The notes: generated by a model from the letters alone, not told the origin. DNA of 64,000 bases from Effusibacillus pohliae DSM 22757 (GCF_000376225.1 NZ_AQXL01000123.1:1-64000); one strand, 5' to 3'; counted from the first letter of the stretch, positions 48,999-57,927 are shown. A program made the numbers and translations.

Positions 48999-50927
48999 GT
49001 GGCAGACAACCGGTTTATCATTGTGGGAACGGCCGGTCATATCGACCACGGGAAGACGACGCTGGTGAAAGCGTTGACCGGCCTGGACACGGATACGCAC
49101 AAGGAAGAAAAGGAGCGGGGCATCTCGATCGACATCGGGTTTGCGCCGCTGACGCTCCCCGATGGCAAGCGCATCGGGGTTATTGATGTTCCCGGCCACG
49201 AGCGGTTCATCAAAAATATGCTGGTCGGTGCCGCCGGGATCGATCTGATTTTGCTGGTGATCGACGCGAACGAAGGGATTATGCCGCAGACCCGGGAGCA
49301 TCTGCATATCGTCGAGATGCTGCACGTGCAAAAAGGGATCGTCGTGCTCACAAAAATTGACACGGTCGACGACGAATGGCTGGCGCTGGTCACGGAAGAA
49401 GTACGGGAAGGGCTGCAAGGCACGGTGTTGGCCGACGCGCCGATCGTGCCGGTGTCCGCCTACACAGGACAGGGCATCGACCAATTGCGCGGCCTGATCG
49501 CCGAGGTGGCGAAAGAGATCCAACCGCGTGAAGTGAACGCCCCGTTTCGCATGCCGGTCGACCGCGTGTTCTCGGTCCCTGGTTTCGGGACGGTCGTTAC
49601 CGGAACGATTCTCGCTGGATCGGTGACAGTAGGCGATGCGGTGGAAATCCAGCCTTCGGGGGAACAGGTGCGCGTCCGTTCGATTCAGGTGCACGGCGTC
49701 GTGACGCAGAAGGCACAAGCAGGGCAGCGGACGGCGTTAAATCTGGTTGGCGTCGAGCGCAGCGAATTGTCACGCGGGTTTGTGGTTGCGGCGCCGGGCG
49801 TCTTGAAGCCGACAACGCTGATCGATGCCCGGTTTCGTCTGTTGTCCGACAGCCCGCGGACGCTGACGAATCGAATGCGCGTCCGCCTTTATGTCGGGAC
49901 CAGCGAGGTGTTCGGGCGGGTGGTTCTGCTCGACCGGGATGAGATGCAGCCGGGCGAGGACGCGCTGATCCAGATCGATTTGGAAGCGCCAGTCGTGTGT
50001 GAGGCGAAGGATCATTTTATCCTGCGCACGTATTCGCCGATGTACACGATCGGCGGCGGTGTGGTGATCGACCCGCACCCGGCCCGTTTGCACAGGCGGC
50101 GCCGCCCGCATATTCTGGAGGAACTGGAGGCGCGGGAAAAAGGCGGCCCGCACGAGCGCATCCTGCAAATCCTCGACGCGGAGATCGGCCTGAATCTTTC
50201 GGAACTCGCCGCCCGCATGAAAGCGACGATGGAGCAAACGAAAAGCTGGCTCGACGAATTGCTGGCCCGCCACCAGGTCTTGGAACTCCCCGGCACCCCC
50301 GGCTTTGTCGCCGTTAAATCGCTGCACGTATTGCTCGATGAAATCGAAGACAAAATTCGGGCCCACTATTCCCGTGAACGGTTTCATGCTTATGTAGCAA
50401 AGGCGCAGGTGCATTCCCAACTGTCGAAAAAATTGAAGCCGAAAGTGTATGACGGCATCCTCGAACTGGCGTCGCAAATGGGCCGAATCGAAGTCCGCCA
50501 GGACCGGATCCGGCTGGCCGGTTACACGGTTCCGCTGTCTTTGCGGGAAAAGCAGCTGTTGCAGGAAGTGAAAAGCAAATTTGTGCAGCGGCCGTACCAT
50601 CCGCCGACCTTGCAGGAACTGCTGGCGATGTACAAAGGCCGGGAAAAAACGGTGCAAGGCATCGTCAGTCTGCTGAAAGAACAGGAGGAACTGGTCGAGG
50701 TCGAAGACGGGCTGCTGTTTGCGGGCGAGGCGATCACCGATGCGCCGCGGATTTTGGCTGAAATCTCGGGGGAAGAAGGATTTACGGTTGCCGAGTTTCG
50801 CGATCGGGTCGGCACTTCGCGCAAATTTGCACTGGGGCTGCTCGAATATATGGATCGCATGAAATGGACCAAGCGGATCGAAGACCGGCGCGTTTTGCTG
50901 AAAAAGCCGGGAGAGGGCGGTTCGTGA
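48999..50927 (+). CDS. selB: Selenocysteine-specific translation elongation factor SelB
   Basis: GTPase that delivers selenocysteyl-tRNA to UGA codons marked by a SECIS hairpin. 642 residues from GTG 48999 with AGGGGG upstream; the long upstream extension overlaps trxB and is rejected. G1 motif GHIDHGKTT is at 13-21 (histidine variant typical of SelB), G3 DVPGHERFIKNM, G4 TKID. Domains II-III at about 175-350. The C-terminal half holds winged-helix domains that bind SECIS RNA (for example near GFVAVKSLHVLLDEIEDKIRAHY). No selA, selD, tRNA-Sec or obvious selenoprotein gene is in the window. Confidence 0.93.
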   Translation: MADNRFIIVGTAGHIDHGKTTLVKALTGLDTDTHKEEKERGISIDIGFAPLTLPDGKRIGVIDVPGHERFIKNMLVGAAGIDLILLVIDANEGIMPQTREHLHIVEMLHVQKGIVVLTKIDTVDDEWLALVTEEVREGLQGTVLADAPIVPVSAYTGQGIDQLRGLIAEVAKEIQPREVNAPFRMPVDRVFSVPGFGTVVTGTILAGSVTVGDAVEIQPSGEQVRVRSIQVHGVVTQKAQAGQRTALNLVGVERSELSRGFVVAAPGVLKPTTLIDARFRLLSDSPRTLTNRMRVRLYVGTSEVFGRVVLLDRDEMQPGEDALIQIDLEAPVVCEAKDHFILRTYSPMYTIGGGVVIDPHPARLHRRRRPHILEELEAREKGGPHERILQILDAEIGLNLSELAARMKATMEQTKSWLDELLARHQVLELPGTPGFVAVKSLHVLLDEIEDKIRAHYSRERFHAYVAKAQVHSQLSKKLKPKVYDGILELASQMGRIEVRQDRIRLAGYTVPLSLREKQLLQEVKSKFVQRPYHPPTLQELLAMYKGREKTVQGIVSLLKEQEELVEVEDGLLFAGEAITDAPRILAEISGEEGFTVAEFRDRVGTSRKFALGLLEYMDRMKWTKRIEDRRVLLKKPGEGGS

Positions 50928-51081
50928 CGCAGACGGGGCGGTTGCGTTGCCAACTCTGTACGCCAGGCGACAAACAATCTGTCACAAATTTTTAACGGGA
51001 TCGTAATATAAACGAAATAATCCCTGGGTATACTGTAAATGTATCACATTTGACCCCCTTTTTGATATATACTTCTTGCTT

Positions 51082-51115
51082 GGCGTGGGTGGAGAGACAC
51101 GCCTCTTTTTTTTTT
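51082..51115 (+). terminator. Terminator downstream of selB
   Basis: GGCGTG pairs with CACGCC over a 10-base loop, followed by TCTTTTTTTTTT. It lies 155 bp after selB. A promoter-like TATACT near 51030 precedes it, so it could also end a short transcript. Confidence 0.85.
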
Positions 51116-51174
51116 GCTTGCATTGTCTTGGCGAATCCTGCGTGATATTCTAGTGACGGCAGGAGTTGATAAGG

Positions 51175-51648
51175 ATGCAATTGGTGACAAACTGTATTTT
51201 ACGCTGGGAGGATCGGCTGCTGATGCTGCGGAAACCGCGCAGAGGCTGGTGGGTGGCGCCAGGTGGGAAAGTCGAGACCGGCGAATCGCTGTTGGAAGCG
51301 GTTACGCGGGAGTATCGGGAAGAGACGGGACTGACGCTGATCCGGCCGGAGTTGCGTGGTGTTTTCACTGTGATCGTGCAAAACGGTGAAGAGTTGGTCA
51401 ACCATTGGATGCTGTTTACGTTTTATGCGGAATCCTTTAGCGGACTGGTGAATGCCACTTCACAGGAAGGCCACCTGGAATGGGTGGGGATCGATACGCT
51501 GCCGAACCGTCCGATGGCGGAAGGCGACCGGATTTTTATTGAACATATCGTGCATCATCCGACTCTTCTGACCGGCAAGTTCACATACACACCCGATTAC
51601 AAACTGCTCGGGTGGAAACCGGAAAACACGTTGCCGGTCTTTCGATAA
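51175..51648 (+). CDS. yvcI: Nudix hydrolase (YvcI-like)
   Basis: 157-residue Nudix protein. The Nudix box is complete: GGKVETGESLLEAVTREYREETGL, about residues 35-58 (spanning the pattern Gx5Ex7REUxEExGU), with preceding WVAP. Substrate is likely a nucleoside diphosphate derivative but is not known. ATG 51175 follows AGGAGTTGATAAGG. In B. subtilis yvcI lies between trxB and yvcJ; here selB has intervened before it and glucokinase after it. Confidence 0.87.
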   Translation: MQLVTNCILRWEDRLLMLRKPRRGWWVAPGGKVETGESLLEAVTREYREETGLTLIRPELRGVFTVIVQNGEELVNHWMLFTFYAESFSGLVNATSQEGHLEWVGIDTLPNRPMAEGDRIFIEHIVHHPTLLTGKFTYTPDYKLLGWKPENTLPVFR

Positions 51649-51772
51649 AAAGCGCTGAACGGTTCCGTCGGACGCGTAGGGCGGATCATTGCTTTTGCGG
51701 AAAGGATCGACGGTGCCGGTCGGAGCGGGAGTTTTGTTGATTGGTTTCAAAGTACTGGGAGGGACGAGAGCA

Positions 51773-52714
51773 GTGAGGCGAAAAGTTGTGGGGATCGACG
51801 TAGGCGGCACATTCCTGAAAGCGGCTGCCGTCACGGAAGAAGGGCGAATCGTGGTGAAGGAAGAATGGCCGACCGAGGTAGTGCAAGGAACGGCCGCCGT
51901 GCTTGACCGGATGGCCGGGATCGCCCGGGCGGTAGCGGAAAAAGCGGGCTGGACCTGGCACGAGGTGGACGGCATCGGTTTGGGGGTGCCGGGCTTTCAC
52001 GATTTTCAAAATGATCTGTGTGAAGAATCGGTCAACCTTGGCTGGAAGAACGTCCCGGTGATCGCGGAGATGGAAAATCGGCTGGGTGTCCCGGTGCGGT
52101 TTGACAACGACGCGAATGCGGCCGCTTTGGGCGAGGCGTGGGTTGGTGGCGGCAAGGATTACCGTCACACGCTGTTTGTTACGCTCGGCACCGGAGTCGG
52201 CGGCGGGATTGTGATCGATGATCAAATCTACCGAGGCGCCAACGGAATGGCAGGTGAAATCGGTCATTTGGTGCTTGAGCCGGAACATGGCGAGCGTTGC
52301 AATTGCGGCCATATCGGCTGTTTGGAAACGATCTCGTCGGCAACCGCCATCCTGCGCGCCGCCAAGCAGCGGTTGCAGCGGGGAGACGAGTCGTCCCTGC
52401 GAATGGTGGAAAATCTGACGACCCGCGATGTGTTCGAACACGCAGCACAAGGGGATCGCGTCGCGGCGGACGTAATCGATTACGCGGTGCATAAATTGGG
52501 GTATGCGCTCGCCTTGCTTGCCAATACGCTGAACCCGGAAGTGATCGTCATCGGCGGCGGGCCCTCGAAAGCGGGAGATGTGCTGTACAAACCGCTCAAC
52601 CGGTATTTTCAAACATACGCGTTAAAGCGGGTAGTGGAGGCTGCCGAGATTCGGCCGGCCGAACTCGGCAACGACGCAGGCGTGCTGGGGGCGGCAAAAT
52701 TGGTGTTGGGGTGA
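51773..52714 (+). CDS. glcK: ROK-family glucokinase
   Basis: ATP-dependent phosphorylation of glucose. 313 residues from GTG 51773 with GGGAGGG about 9 bases upstream. ATP motif GIDVGGTFLKAA is at 7-18. The ROK zinc site is complete: His165 in GEIGHLV and Cys176, Cys178, Cys183 in CNCGHIGCLE. Sugar contacts are predicted in FDNDANAAALGE (about 110-121). Feeds the glycolytic genes whose repressor CggR is encoded downstream in the window. Confidence 0.9.
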   Translation: MRRKVVGIDVGGTFLKAAAVTEEGRIVVKEEWPTEVVQGTAAVLDRMAGIARAVAEKAGWTWHEVDGIGLGVPGFHDFQNDLCEESVNLGWKNVPVIAEMENRLGVPVRFDNDANAAALGEAWVGGGKDYRHTLFVTLGTGVGGGIVIDDQIYRGANGMAGEIGHLVLEPEHGERCNCGHIGCLETISSATAILRAAKQRLQRGDESSLRMVENLTTRDVFEHAAQGDRVAADVIDYAVHKLGYALALLANTLNPEVIVIGGGPSKAGDVLYKPLNRYFQTYALKRVVEAAEIRPAELGNDAGVLGAAKLVLG

Positions 52715-52745
52715 GCTTCACGTCACTTTGTCGGGTATTCGGTTC
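52711..52745 (+). repeat. Partial dispersed repeat, copy D
   Basis: The right half of the repeat: AGCTTCACGTCACTTTG at 52714-52730 corresponds to AGCTGCACGTCACTTTG in copy A, followed by CGGGTAT. The left half is missing or merged with the glcK 3' end. Confidence 0.5.
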
Positions 52746-52765
52746 GCTCTTCCGGGGAATTTTTC

Positions 52766-52774
52766 TGGTATAAT
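52766..52774 (+). promoter_or_regulatory. Extended -10 promoter for rapZ operon
   Basis: TGGTATAAT matches the extended -10 consensus TGnTATAAT. The -35 is poor (GCTCTT), as is common with extended -10 elements. It lies about 35 bp before rapZ and just after repeat copy D. Confidence 0.6.
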
Positions 52775-52809
52775 AAAAGAAAGTGGTTTGGAAAGCGGGA
52801 GAGTGTAGT

Positions 52810-53679
52810 ATGCATCCATCTGTCAAAGTGCTGATCTTGACAGGTTTGTCCGGGGCGGGGAAATCGGTGGCGCTGCAGTGCCTGGAAGACCTCGGATATT
52901 TTTGTGTCGACAACCTGCCGCCCGCTTTGATTCCGAAGCTGGGAGAACTGATTCTGCAATCGGACGGGAAAGTGTCGAAAGTGGCGCTCGTGTGCGACCT
53001 GCGCGCGCGGGCTTTTGACAAGGAATTGTTTGAAGCTGTCAAAGAACTGGAGGAGCGCAGCGAAATCACCTGCCAGGTGGTTTACATGGAGGCGGATGAC
53101 GAGACGCTCGTCAACCGTTACAAGGAAACGAGGCGGCGCCATCCGATGGCACCCGAAGGACGGATCACGGAAGGTATCGCCAAGGAACGCAAGAAGCTGG
53201 AAGAGATCCGCGGGCGGGCCGACTGGATTTTCAACACCAGCAAGATGAAGCCTTCGGAACTGAAAGCGCTGATCATGGAGCGGTTTGCGAACCTTGATGA
53301 CCGCAAGCTGAATATTCATATCATGTCTTTCGGTTTCAAGCATGGCGTGCCGATCGATGCCGACCTGGTGTTTGACGTCCGGTTTTTGCCGAATCCGCAT
53401 TATGTCGAGTCGCTGCGTCCGTTAACGGGCAAAGATCCGGAAGTGTACGAGTATGTGATGAAGTGGCCGGTGACGCAGCAGTTTGTCGAGAAACTGGTCG
53501 ATCTGATCGACTTCCTGATTCCGCATTTTGAAAAAGAAGGCAAACAGCAGGTTGTGATTGCGGTCGGTTGTACGGGGGGACAGCATCGTTCCGTGTCGAT
53601 TGCGGAACTGCTCTACCGCCATCTGCAGAAAAATGATTCAGTCGTTGTCACCCATCGCGACTGTACAAAGGAACGATAA
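52810..53679 (+). CDS. rapZ: RNase adapter / nucleotide-binding protein RapZ (YvcJ)
   Basis: 289-residue P-loop protein: Walker A TGLSGAGKS at 11-19, then the C-terminal RapZ domain with LNIHIMSFGFKHGVPIDADLVFDVRFLPNP and the terminal VAVGCTGGQHRSVSIAELL. Bacillus YvcJ hydrolyses ATP and GTP and affects competence; the enterobacterial homologue is an RNase adapter in amino-sugar control. Start ATG 52810 with GGGAGAG. First gene of rapZ-yvcK-whiA-HPr. Confidence 0.93.
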   Translation: MHPSVKVLILTGLSGAGKSVALQCLEDLGYFCVDNLPPALIPKLGELILQSDGKVSKVALVCDLRARAFDKELFEAVKELEERSEITCQVVYMEADDETLVNRYKETRRRHPMAPEGRITEGIAKERKKLEEIRGRADWIFNTSKMKPSELKALIMERFANLDDRKLNIHIMSFGFKHGVPIDADLVFDVRFLPNPHYVESLRPLTGKDPEVYEYVMKWPVTQQFVEKLVDLIDFLIPHFEKEGKQQVVIAVGCTGGQHRSVSIAELLYRHLQKNDSVVVTHRDCTKER

Positions 53680-53682
53680 CGC

Positions 53683-54915
53683 ATGGTCAAAAAATGGTGG
53701 TTGCTCGCCTGGACACTGTGCGTGTTCGGGCTAGGCCTGATCACGGCGGGGGCGGGTCTGCATTCGGTAACCGGACAATCATCCGTCGTCGGACTGGCGT
53801 GTCTCTTGGTGGGGTCTGGCCTGCTGGCGCTTGGCTGGTGGCGGGACGAGCAAATCGGGCGCAAGGAAATGCTGGCCAAACTGGGCCGCCGCAAGCTGGT
53901 CGTGATCGGCGGCGGCACGGGACAGTCGGTTCTGCTGCGGGGTCTCAAAGAATACGATGTAGAGATTACGGCGGTTGTCACCGTGGCGGATGACGGCGGA
54001 TCGTCCGGACGGCTGCGGTCCGATTTTGACATGCCACCGCCGGGCGACATCCGCAACTGTCTGGTTGCTTTGGCTGATACGGAACCGTTGATGGAACGGC
54101 TCTGGCAGCACCGCTTCAAGTCAGGCGAAGGACTGGCCGGGCACAGTTTCGGCAACCTGTTTATCGCAGCCATGGCTGACGTCACCGGTGACTTTGAAAC
54201 GGCGATTCGCGAGACATCGCGGGTGCTTGCCGTCCGCGGACGGGTTCTGCCGGCCGTCAACCGGGCGGTGATCCTGAAAGCGCATATGACGGACGGAACG
54301 GTCGTCACGGGGGAGTCGCGGATTCCCACCGTCGGCAAGAAAATTCGCCGCGTCGAGATCGATCCGCCGGACATCAGCCCGCTGCCGGAAGTCATCCAGG
54401 CTTTGCAGGAAGCGGACGCGATCATTGTCGGACCGGGCAGCCTCTACACCAGCATCCTGCCGAACCTGTTGGTGCCTGGCATTGCTGACGAGATCCGCCG
54501 CTCGAAAGCGAAAAAAATCTACGTCTGCAACGTGATGACGCAACCGGGGGAAACGGACAATTACACCGCTTCCCAACACGTGAAAGCGATCTATGATCAT
54601 GTCGGGCCGGGTCTGTTTGAGTACGTGCTGGTCAATTCCGCGCCGATCCCGCCCGCCGTCATCGAGCAGTACCGGGAACAGAAGGCGGCGCCCGTCGTAG
54701 CGGATACGTGGAATTTGCAACAAATGGGGCTGAACGTGATCGCCCGCAACTTCCTCCATTATGCGATCTACGCGAGACACGACGCCAGACGGATCAGCGA
54801 ACAGATTTTGTCGATCCTGGCGCGGGATTTGAAGAAGCGACAAACCAGTTTCCAGGAGGCCCGCCATGTCGTTCGCATCCACAACCAAGAAGGAATTGAC
54901 ACAACTGGAGAGTAG
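53683..54915 (+). CDS. yvcK: Gluconeogenesis/morphogenesis factor YvcK with N-terminal membrane anchor
   Basis: 410 residues. The YvcK (CofD-like) core runs from about residue 70: [44 protein letters not shown], and [15 protein letters not shown], blocks that bind UDP-sugar nucleotides. In B. subtilis it is about 317 residues and supports cell shape during gluconeogenic growth. Here the first 55 residues form two hydrophobic helices (about 4-24 and 33-51), so the protein should be membrane-bound. The ATG is 3 bases after rapZ, and no start inside the core has a better RBS. Overlaps whiA by 50 bp. Confidence 0.92.
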   Translation: MVKKWWLLAWTLCVFGLGLITAGAGLHSVTGQSSVVGLACLLVGSGLLALGWWRDEQIGRKEMLAKLGRRKLVVIGGGTGQSVLLRGLKEYDVEITAVVTVADDGGSSGRLRSDFDMPPPGDIRNCLVALADTEPLMERLWQHRFKSGEGLAGHSFGNLFIAAMADVTGDFETAIRETSRVLAVRGRVLPAVNRAVILKAHMTDGTVVTGESRIPTVGKKIRRVEIDPPDISPLPEVIQALQEADAIIVGPGSLYTSILPNLLVPGIADEIRRSKAKKIYVCNVMTQPGETDNYTASQHVKAIYDHVGPGLFEYVLVNSAPIPPAVIEQYREQKAAPVVADTWNLQQMGLNVIARNFLHYAIYARHDARRISEQILSILARDLKKRQTSFQEARHVVRIHNQEGIDTTGE

Positions 54916-55816
54916 GCCTTGCTGCCAACTGGCCGAACTGTCCGCCATGGTCCGCCTGAACGGCAAAATCGTTGAGTCGGACGGGCGGCCGATCCTTGAT
55001 ATCGCAACAGAGAACGCGGCGATCGCCCGCCGGATGTACACGCTGACACGGAAGCTGTTCGGCGTGCATGCCGAAGTGCTGGTGCGCAAGAAAATGCGCC
55101 TGAAGAAAAATAATGTATATATGGTGCGCGTGCCGTTTCGGGTGCAGGAAATCCTGCAACAATTGAAAATCGCCGAAATCGGTGTACAATATAAGCAAAG
55201 CATCGATCCGGAGTTGATTCGAAAAACTTGTTGCAAACGCGCTTACCTGCGGGGAGCGTTTTTGGCGGCCGGTTCGGTCAACGACCCGGAAAGCAATTCG
55301 TACCATCTGGAGATTGCGGTCGACGGCGAACCGTTCGCCCAATCTCTGCTGCAGCTTCTCAACGAGTTTGAACTGAACGCGAAGCTGATCGAGCGCAAAA
55401 AGCTGTTTGTGGTCTACCTGAAAGAAGGGGACAAAATTATTGAATTCTTAAACATCATTGGAGCTCACCAGGCGCTTCTCCATTTTGAGGATGTGCGCAT
55501 TTTGAAGGGCATGCGCAATCAGGTCAACCGGCTGGTGAATTGCGAAACAGCCAATCTGAACAAGACGATTCACGCCGCTGTACGACAGGTTGAAAACATC
55601 CGACTGGTGGAACAGATGATCGGGCTGGAAAATTTGCCGCCCCATTTGAAGGAAGTGGCCGAGCTTCGGTTGAAATATCCCGAAATCAACCTGAAGGAGC
55701 TGGGTGCGATGCTGCCCGGCAACGTGTCAAAATCGGGAGTCAACCACAGATTGCGCAAGCTGGAGGAAATGGCTGAGAAACTGAAGGAGGGGTTCGCATG
55801 GCCGAAAAAACTGTAA
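54866..55816 (+). CDS. whiA: DNA-binding protein WhiA
   Basis: 316 residues, with an N-terminal degenerate LAGLIDADG homing-endonuclease-like part (about 90-200, including [19 protein letters not shown]) and a C-terminal helix-turn-helix (about 265-305, [30 protein letters not shown]). In Bacilli it affects cell division and metabolism; in actinomycetes, sporulation. RBS GGAGGCCCGCC before ATG 54866, inside yvcK. Its end overlaps the HPr gene. Confidence 0.95.
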   Translation: MSFASTTKKELTQLESRPCCQLAELSAMVRLNGKIVESDGRPILDIATENAAIARRMYTLTRKLFGVHAEVLVRKKMRLKKNNVYMVRVPFRVQEILQQLKIAEIGVQYKQSIDPELIRKTCCKRAYLRGAFLAAGSVNDPESNSYHLEIAVDGEPFAQSLLQLLNEFELNAKLIERKKLFVVYLKEGDKIIEFLNIIGAHQALLHFEDVRILKGMRNQVNRLVNCETANLNKTIHAAVRQVENIRLVEQMIGLENLPPHLKEVAELRLKYPEINLKELGAMLPGNVSKSGVNHRLRKLEEMAEKLKEGFAWPKKL

Positions 55817-56055
55817 CCGTCAACCTGCGCGCGGGATTGCATGCCCGCCCGGCTGCTCTGTTCGTCCAACAGGCAAACAAATTTACCAGCGAGATTTTCG
55901 TTGAGAAGGCCGGCAAAACCGTCAACGCGAAAAGCATCATGGGGATCATGTCGCTGGCCATCTCGAAAGGCTCCGAGATCACAATCAAAGCCGAAGGGTC
56001 GGACGCCGAACGGGCCGTCGAAACGTTGGCCGAGATGGTGTCGCGGGAAGACTAG
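55798..56055 (+). CDS. HPr-family phosphocarrier at the crh locus
   Basis: 85-residue HPr-fold protein. It occupies the crh position (after whiA), but where B. subtilis Crh has Gln15 this protein keeps His15 in [12 protein letters not shown]. It also has Ser46 in [12 protein letters not shown], the HprK target. It could therefore act in both PTS phosphotransfer and CcpA-dependent repression. Whether a separate ptsH exists elsewhere cannot be seen. GGAGGGG lies 6 bases before ATG 55798, within the whiA 3' end. Confidence 0.92.
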   Translation: MAEKTVTVNLRAGLHARPAALFVQQANKFTSEIFVEKAGKTVNAKSIMGIMSLAISKGSEITIKAEGSDAERAVETLAEMVSRED

Positions 56056-56060
56056 GCAGC

Positions 56061-56357
56061 ATGAATCCGCTCGATTGGACCCATGCCTGGGACGACTTTG
56101 AGATGATGCTGTATGTGGGGAAGGACGACACCGGGCAGGAGAAAATTTTTATGCAGGTGTCGAAAATCACCCGCACGGAGCAGGCGACGGAGCAGGAAAT
56201 CTTGTACGACCGGGAGATCGGGCTGTTGAATCTGGAGATCATTCGCGGCGTCGACCGGGATGCTTGGGAAGAAAAACAACTGAAATGGTTTTTGGATACA
56301 CATCCCGACCTGGTGGAACGGGAAAAAGCGTATCTGAAAGAATGGCTGAAAAAATAA
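56061..56357 (+). CDS. Hypothetical protein (98 aa)
   Basis: 98-residue, acidic, soluble-looking protein beginning MNPLDWTHAWDDFEMMLYVG and ending KAYLKEWLKK. No signal peptide, membrane helix or cysteine is seen, and I do not recognise the family. It starts 5 bases after the HPr stop with a weak AGACTAGG upstream, so it is probably the last gene of the rapZ-yvcK-whiA-HPr transcript. Codon use resembles neighbours, which favours a real gene. Confidence 0.65.
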   Translation: MNPLDWTHAWDDFEMMLYVGKDDTGQEKIFMQVSKITRTEQATEQEILYDREIGLLNLEIIRGVDRDAWEEKQLKWFLDTHPDLVEREKAYLKEWLKK

Positions 56358-56380
56358 AGCGGTTGCGTGTCACTTCAACA

Positions 56381-56412
56381 GAAAAAGCGGCCACTTGCGA
56401 GTTGGCCGCTGT
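56381..56412 (-). terminator. Terminator of the redoxin/peroxiredoxin genes
   Basis: AGCGGCCA (56386-56393) pairs with TGGCCGCT (56403-56410). On the minus strand the stem is followed by TTTTTC, so it best serves the minus-strand genes; the plus-strand operator-distal side has only TTCCTTT. Confidence 0.8.
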
Positions 56413-56416
56413 TCCT

Positions 56417-56875
56417 TTATGAGTGGGAGATGCCCAGCAACTGCTCGATTTTCGGTTTCAGATTTTGAAATCCTTTATCGCCCGCTGCTCGGAAATATAG
56501 CTTTCCTTCCTTGTCAAACAGGAAGAAGGCGGGCACGAACTGATTTTGAAATGCGTCGGTAATCTTGTGCAGATTGTCGACTGCAACCGGTTGCGTGATG
56601 CGGTAGTCGGCGATGTCTTTTTTCACTTTTTCCAGGTCGGTGTCGCTTTCCTGCTTCGGCATGTGCACGCCCACCAGCTTCAGTCCATGTTCCTTGTACA
56701 GGTCGCGATACGATACGACTTCCGGCATCACTTCATGGCAGATATGGCAGGATACCGCCCAGAAATGGACCAGCACGGGATGATTCCGAAGGCTGTCGGG
56801 ATCGAACCCGTCCGTGTTGAACCACTCGGTCGCTCCCTCCAGAGAGGGCATCGGGCTGCCCAGTCGCATTGGCAT
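56417..56875 (-). CDS. TlpA-like thiol redoxin
   Basis: 152-residue thioredoxin-fold protein with the redox pair Cys43-His-Ile-Cys46 in HFWAVSCHICHEVMPE and the cis-proline region FVPAFFLFDKEGKLYF. No signal peptide or anchor is visible, so it is likely cytosolic. The TlpA/ResA-like insertion is present (about 60-110). Start chosen at ATG 56875, which has GGAGG 10 bases upstream; a TTG two codons earlier is too close to it. Lies 23 bp downstream of the peroxiredoxin gene on the same strand, so the two are probably co-transcribed and may exchange electrons. Confidence 0.85.
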   Translation of the reverse strand: MPMRLGSPMPSLEGATEWFNTDGFDPDSLRNHPVLVHFWAVSCHICHEVMPEVVSYRDLYKEHGLKLVGVHMPKQESDTDLEKVKKDIADYRITQPVAVDNLHKITDAFQNQFVPAFFLFDKEGKLYFRAAGDKGFQNLKPKIEQLLGISHS

Positions 56876-56898
56876 TCGCAAACCGCCTCCGTTTCCGG

Positions 56899-57432
56899 TT
56901 AGAGCGTTTTTTGACCCGGTTTCCAGTCGGCCGGGCAGAGCCCCCCTGCTTGCAGCGCTTCCAGCACGCGCAGCGTTTCGTCTACGCTGCGGCCCACGTT
57001 CAGGTCATGCACCACCTGGTAGCGGATGATGCCTTCCGGGTCGATGATGAACAGCCCGCGCAGGGCGACCCCTTTTTCTTCAATCAGCACGTCGTAGGCG
57101 CGCGACACTTCTTTCGTGATGTCGGACGCCAACGGGTAGTTCACTTCTCCAATTCCTCCCTTGTCACGGGGTGTTTGAATCCACGCGCGGTGTACATATA
57201 CGCTGTCCACCGATACACCGAGGATTTCGGCACCGAGGTCGAAGAACTCTTGCGCGCGATCGCTGATCGCGGTGATCTCGGTCGGACATACGAACGTAAA
57301 GTCCATCGGCCAGAAGAACAGGACGAGCCATTTTCCTTTGTAATCTTCCAGCGTTGCGACGTGATCGAGTTTTTCCAGATTTTTCGTCGTCAGCATTTTA
57401 AAATCAGGCGCTTTTTGGCCAACCAACGGCAT
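56899..57432 (-). CDS. Typical 2-Cys peroxiredoxin
   Basis: 177-residue thiol peroxidase reducing hydrogen peroxide and organic peroxides. The peroxidatic Cys49 is in DFTFVCPTEI and the resolving Cys166 in GGLCPADWKPG. RGLFIIDPEGIIRYQVVHDLNVGR is the conserved second half (given only in part). Start ATG 57432 follows AAAGGAGGTTGTACAT, an excellent RBS; the upstream in-frame start at 57462 is rejected. Reduction by thioredoxin (trxB is at 48020) or an AhpF-like partner is inferred. Confidence 0.93.
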   Translation of the reverse strand: MPLVGQKAPDFKMLTTKNLEKLDHVATLEDYKGKWLVLFFWPMDFTFVCPTEITAISDRAQEFFDLGAEILGVSVDSVYVHRAWIQTPRDKGGIGEVNYPLASDITKEVSRAYDVLIEEKGVALRGLFIIDPEGIIRYQVVHDLNVGRSVDETLRVLEALQAGGLCPADWKPGQKTL

Positions 57433-57514
57433 ATGTACAACCTCCTTTTGAAGATGACCCAAGCGGCGCAGGAACCATGGCGACAGCTCCTGCGCTTGGG
57501 TATTAGCGTAGACA

Positions 57515-57535
57515 GTTATATGGTACCATTATAAC
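57515..57535 (-). promoter_or_regulatory. Palindrome over the peroxiredoxin -10 region
   Basis: A 21-bp near-palindrome with perfect centre TGGTACCA and outer arms GTTATA/TATAAC shifted by one base. On the minus strand it contains TATAAT, a likely -10, about 85 bp before the peroxiredoxin ATG. Size and place suggest a repressor site; a Fur/PerR-family protein is a candidate, but the 7-1-7 PerR pattern is not matched well. Confidence 0.45.
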
Positions 57536-57705
57536 AAAATTTTATCAAGTTCATAACAAAATTGTTTGTTGGTGATTCCGCAGGGAAAAAATATGTACCA
57601 AATATTGGTATATAAAGCGAAGAGTATTTGTCGGAACAGGATTTCCCGTGATCTCGTTCGGTTTCCTGCTCACCAGCGAGGGAGGCTGGAGGCAAGCAGA
57701 CGATT

Positions 57706-57927
57706 GTGACACTTGGCGTTGTGGCAGTTTGGATGTTTGCGTACAGCATCCGGAAGAATCGTGAGGAGGTACAGCAACTTCGGAGCGAATTGGCTGTTTT
57801 GAAATATAGAAATCCGTTTGTACGAGCCGCTTTGAAAACGTTTGTGGGCTATTTTGGTTTGTCACTTATTTCCGTTCGTATCCTGAAGCAATCGAAAAAA
57901 ATAACAGCCAGCTTCCATAGAAGCTGA
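57706..57927 (+). CDS. Possible small membrane protein (73 aa)
   Basis: A GTG-initiated frame gives one hydrophobic helix (LGVVAVWMFAYSI), a charged coil (RKNREEVQQLRSELAVLK) and a second hydrophobic stretch (ALKTFVGYFGLSLISV). GGAGG is 14 bases upstream, rather far. The 3' end runs into the terminator of the convergent tRNA gene. The amphipathic pattern looks protein-like, but I know no family. Treat as tentative. Confidence 0.35.
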   Translation: MTLGVVAVWMFAYSIRKNREEVQQLRSELAVLKYRNPFVRAALKTFVGYFGLSLISVRILKQSKKITASFHRS

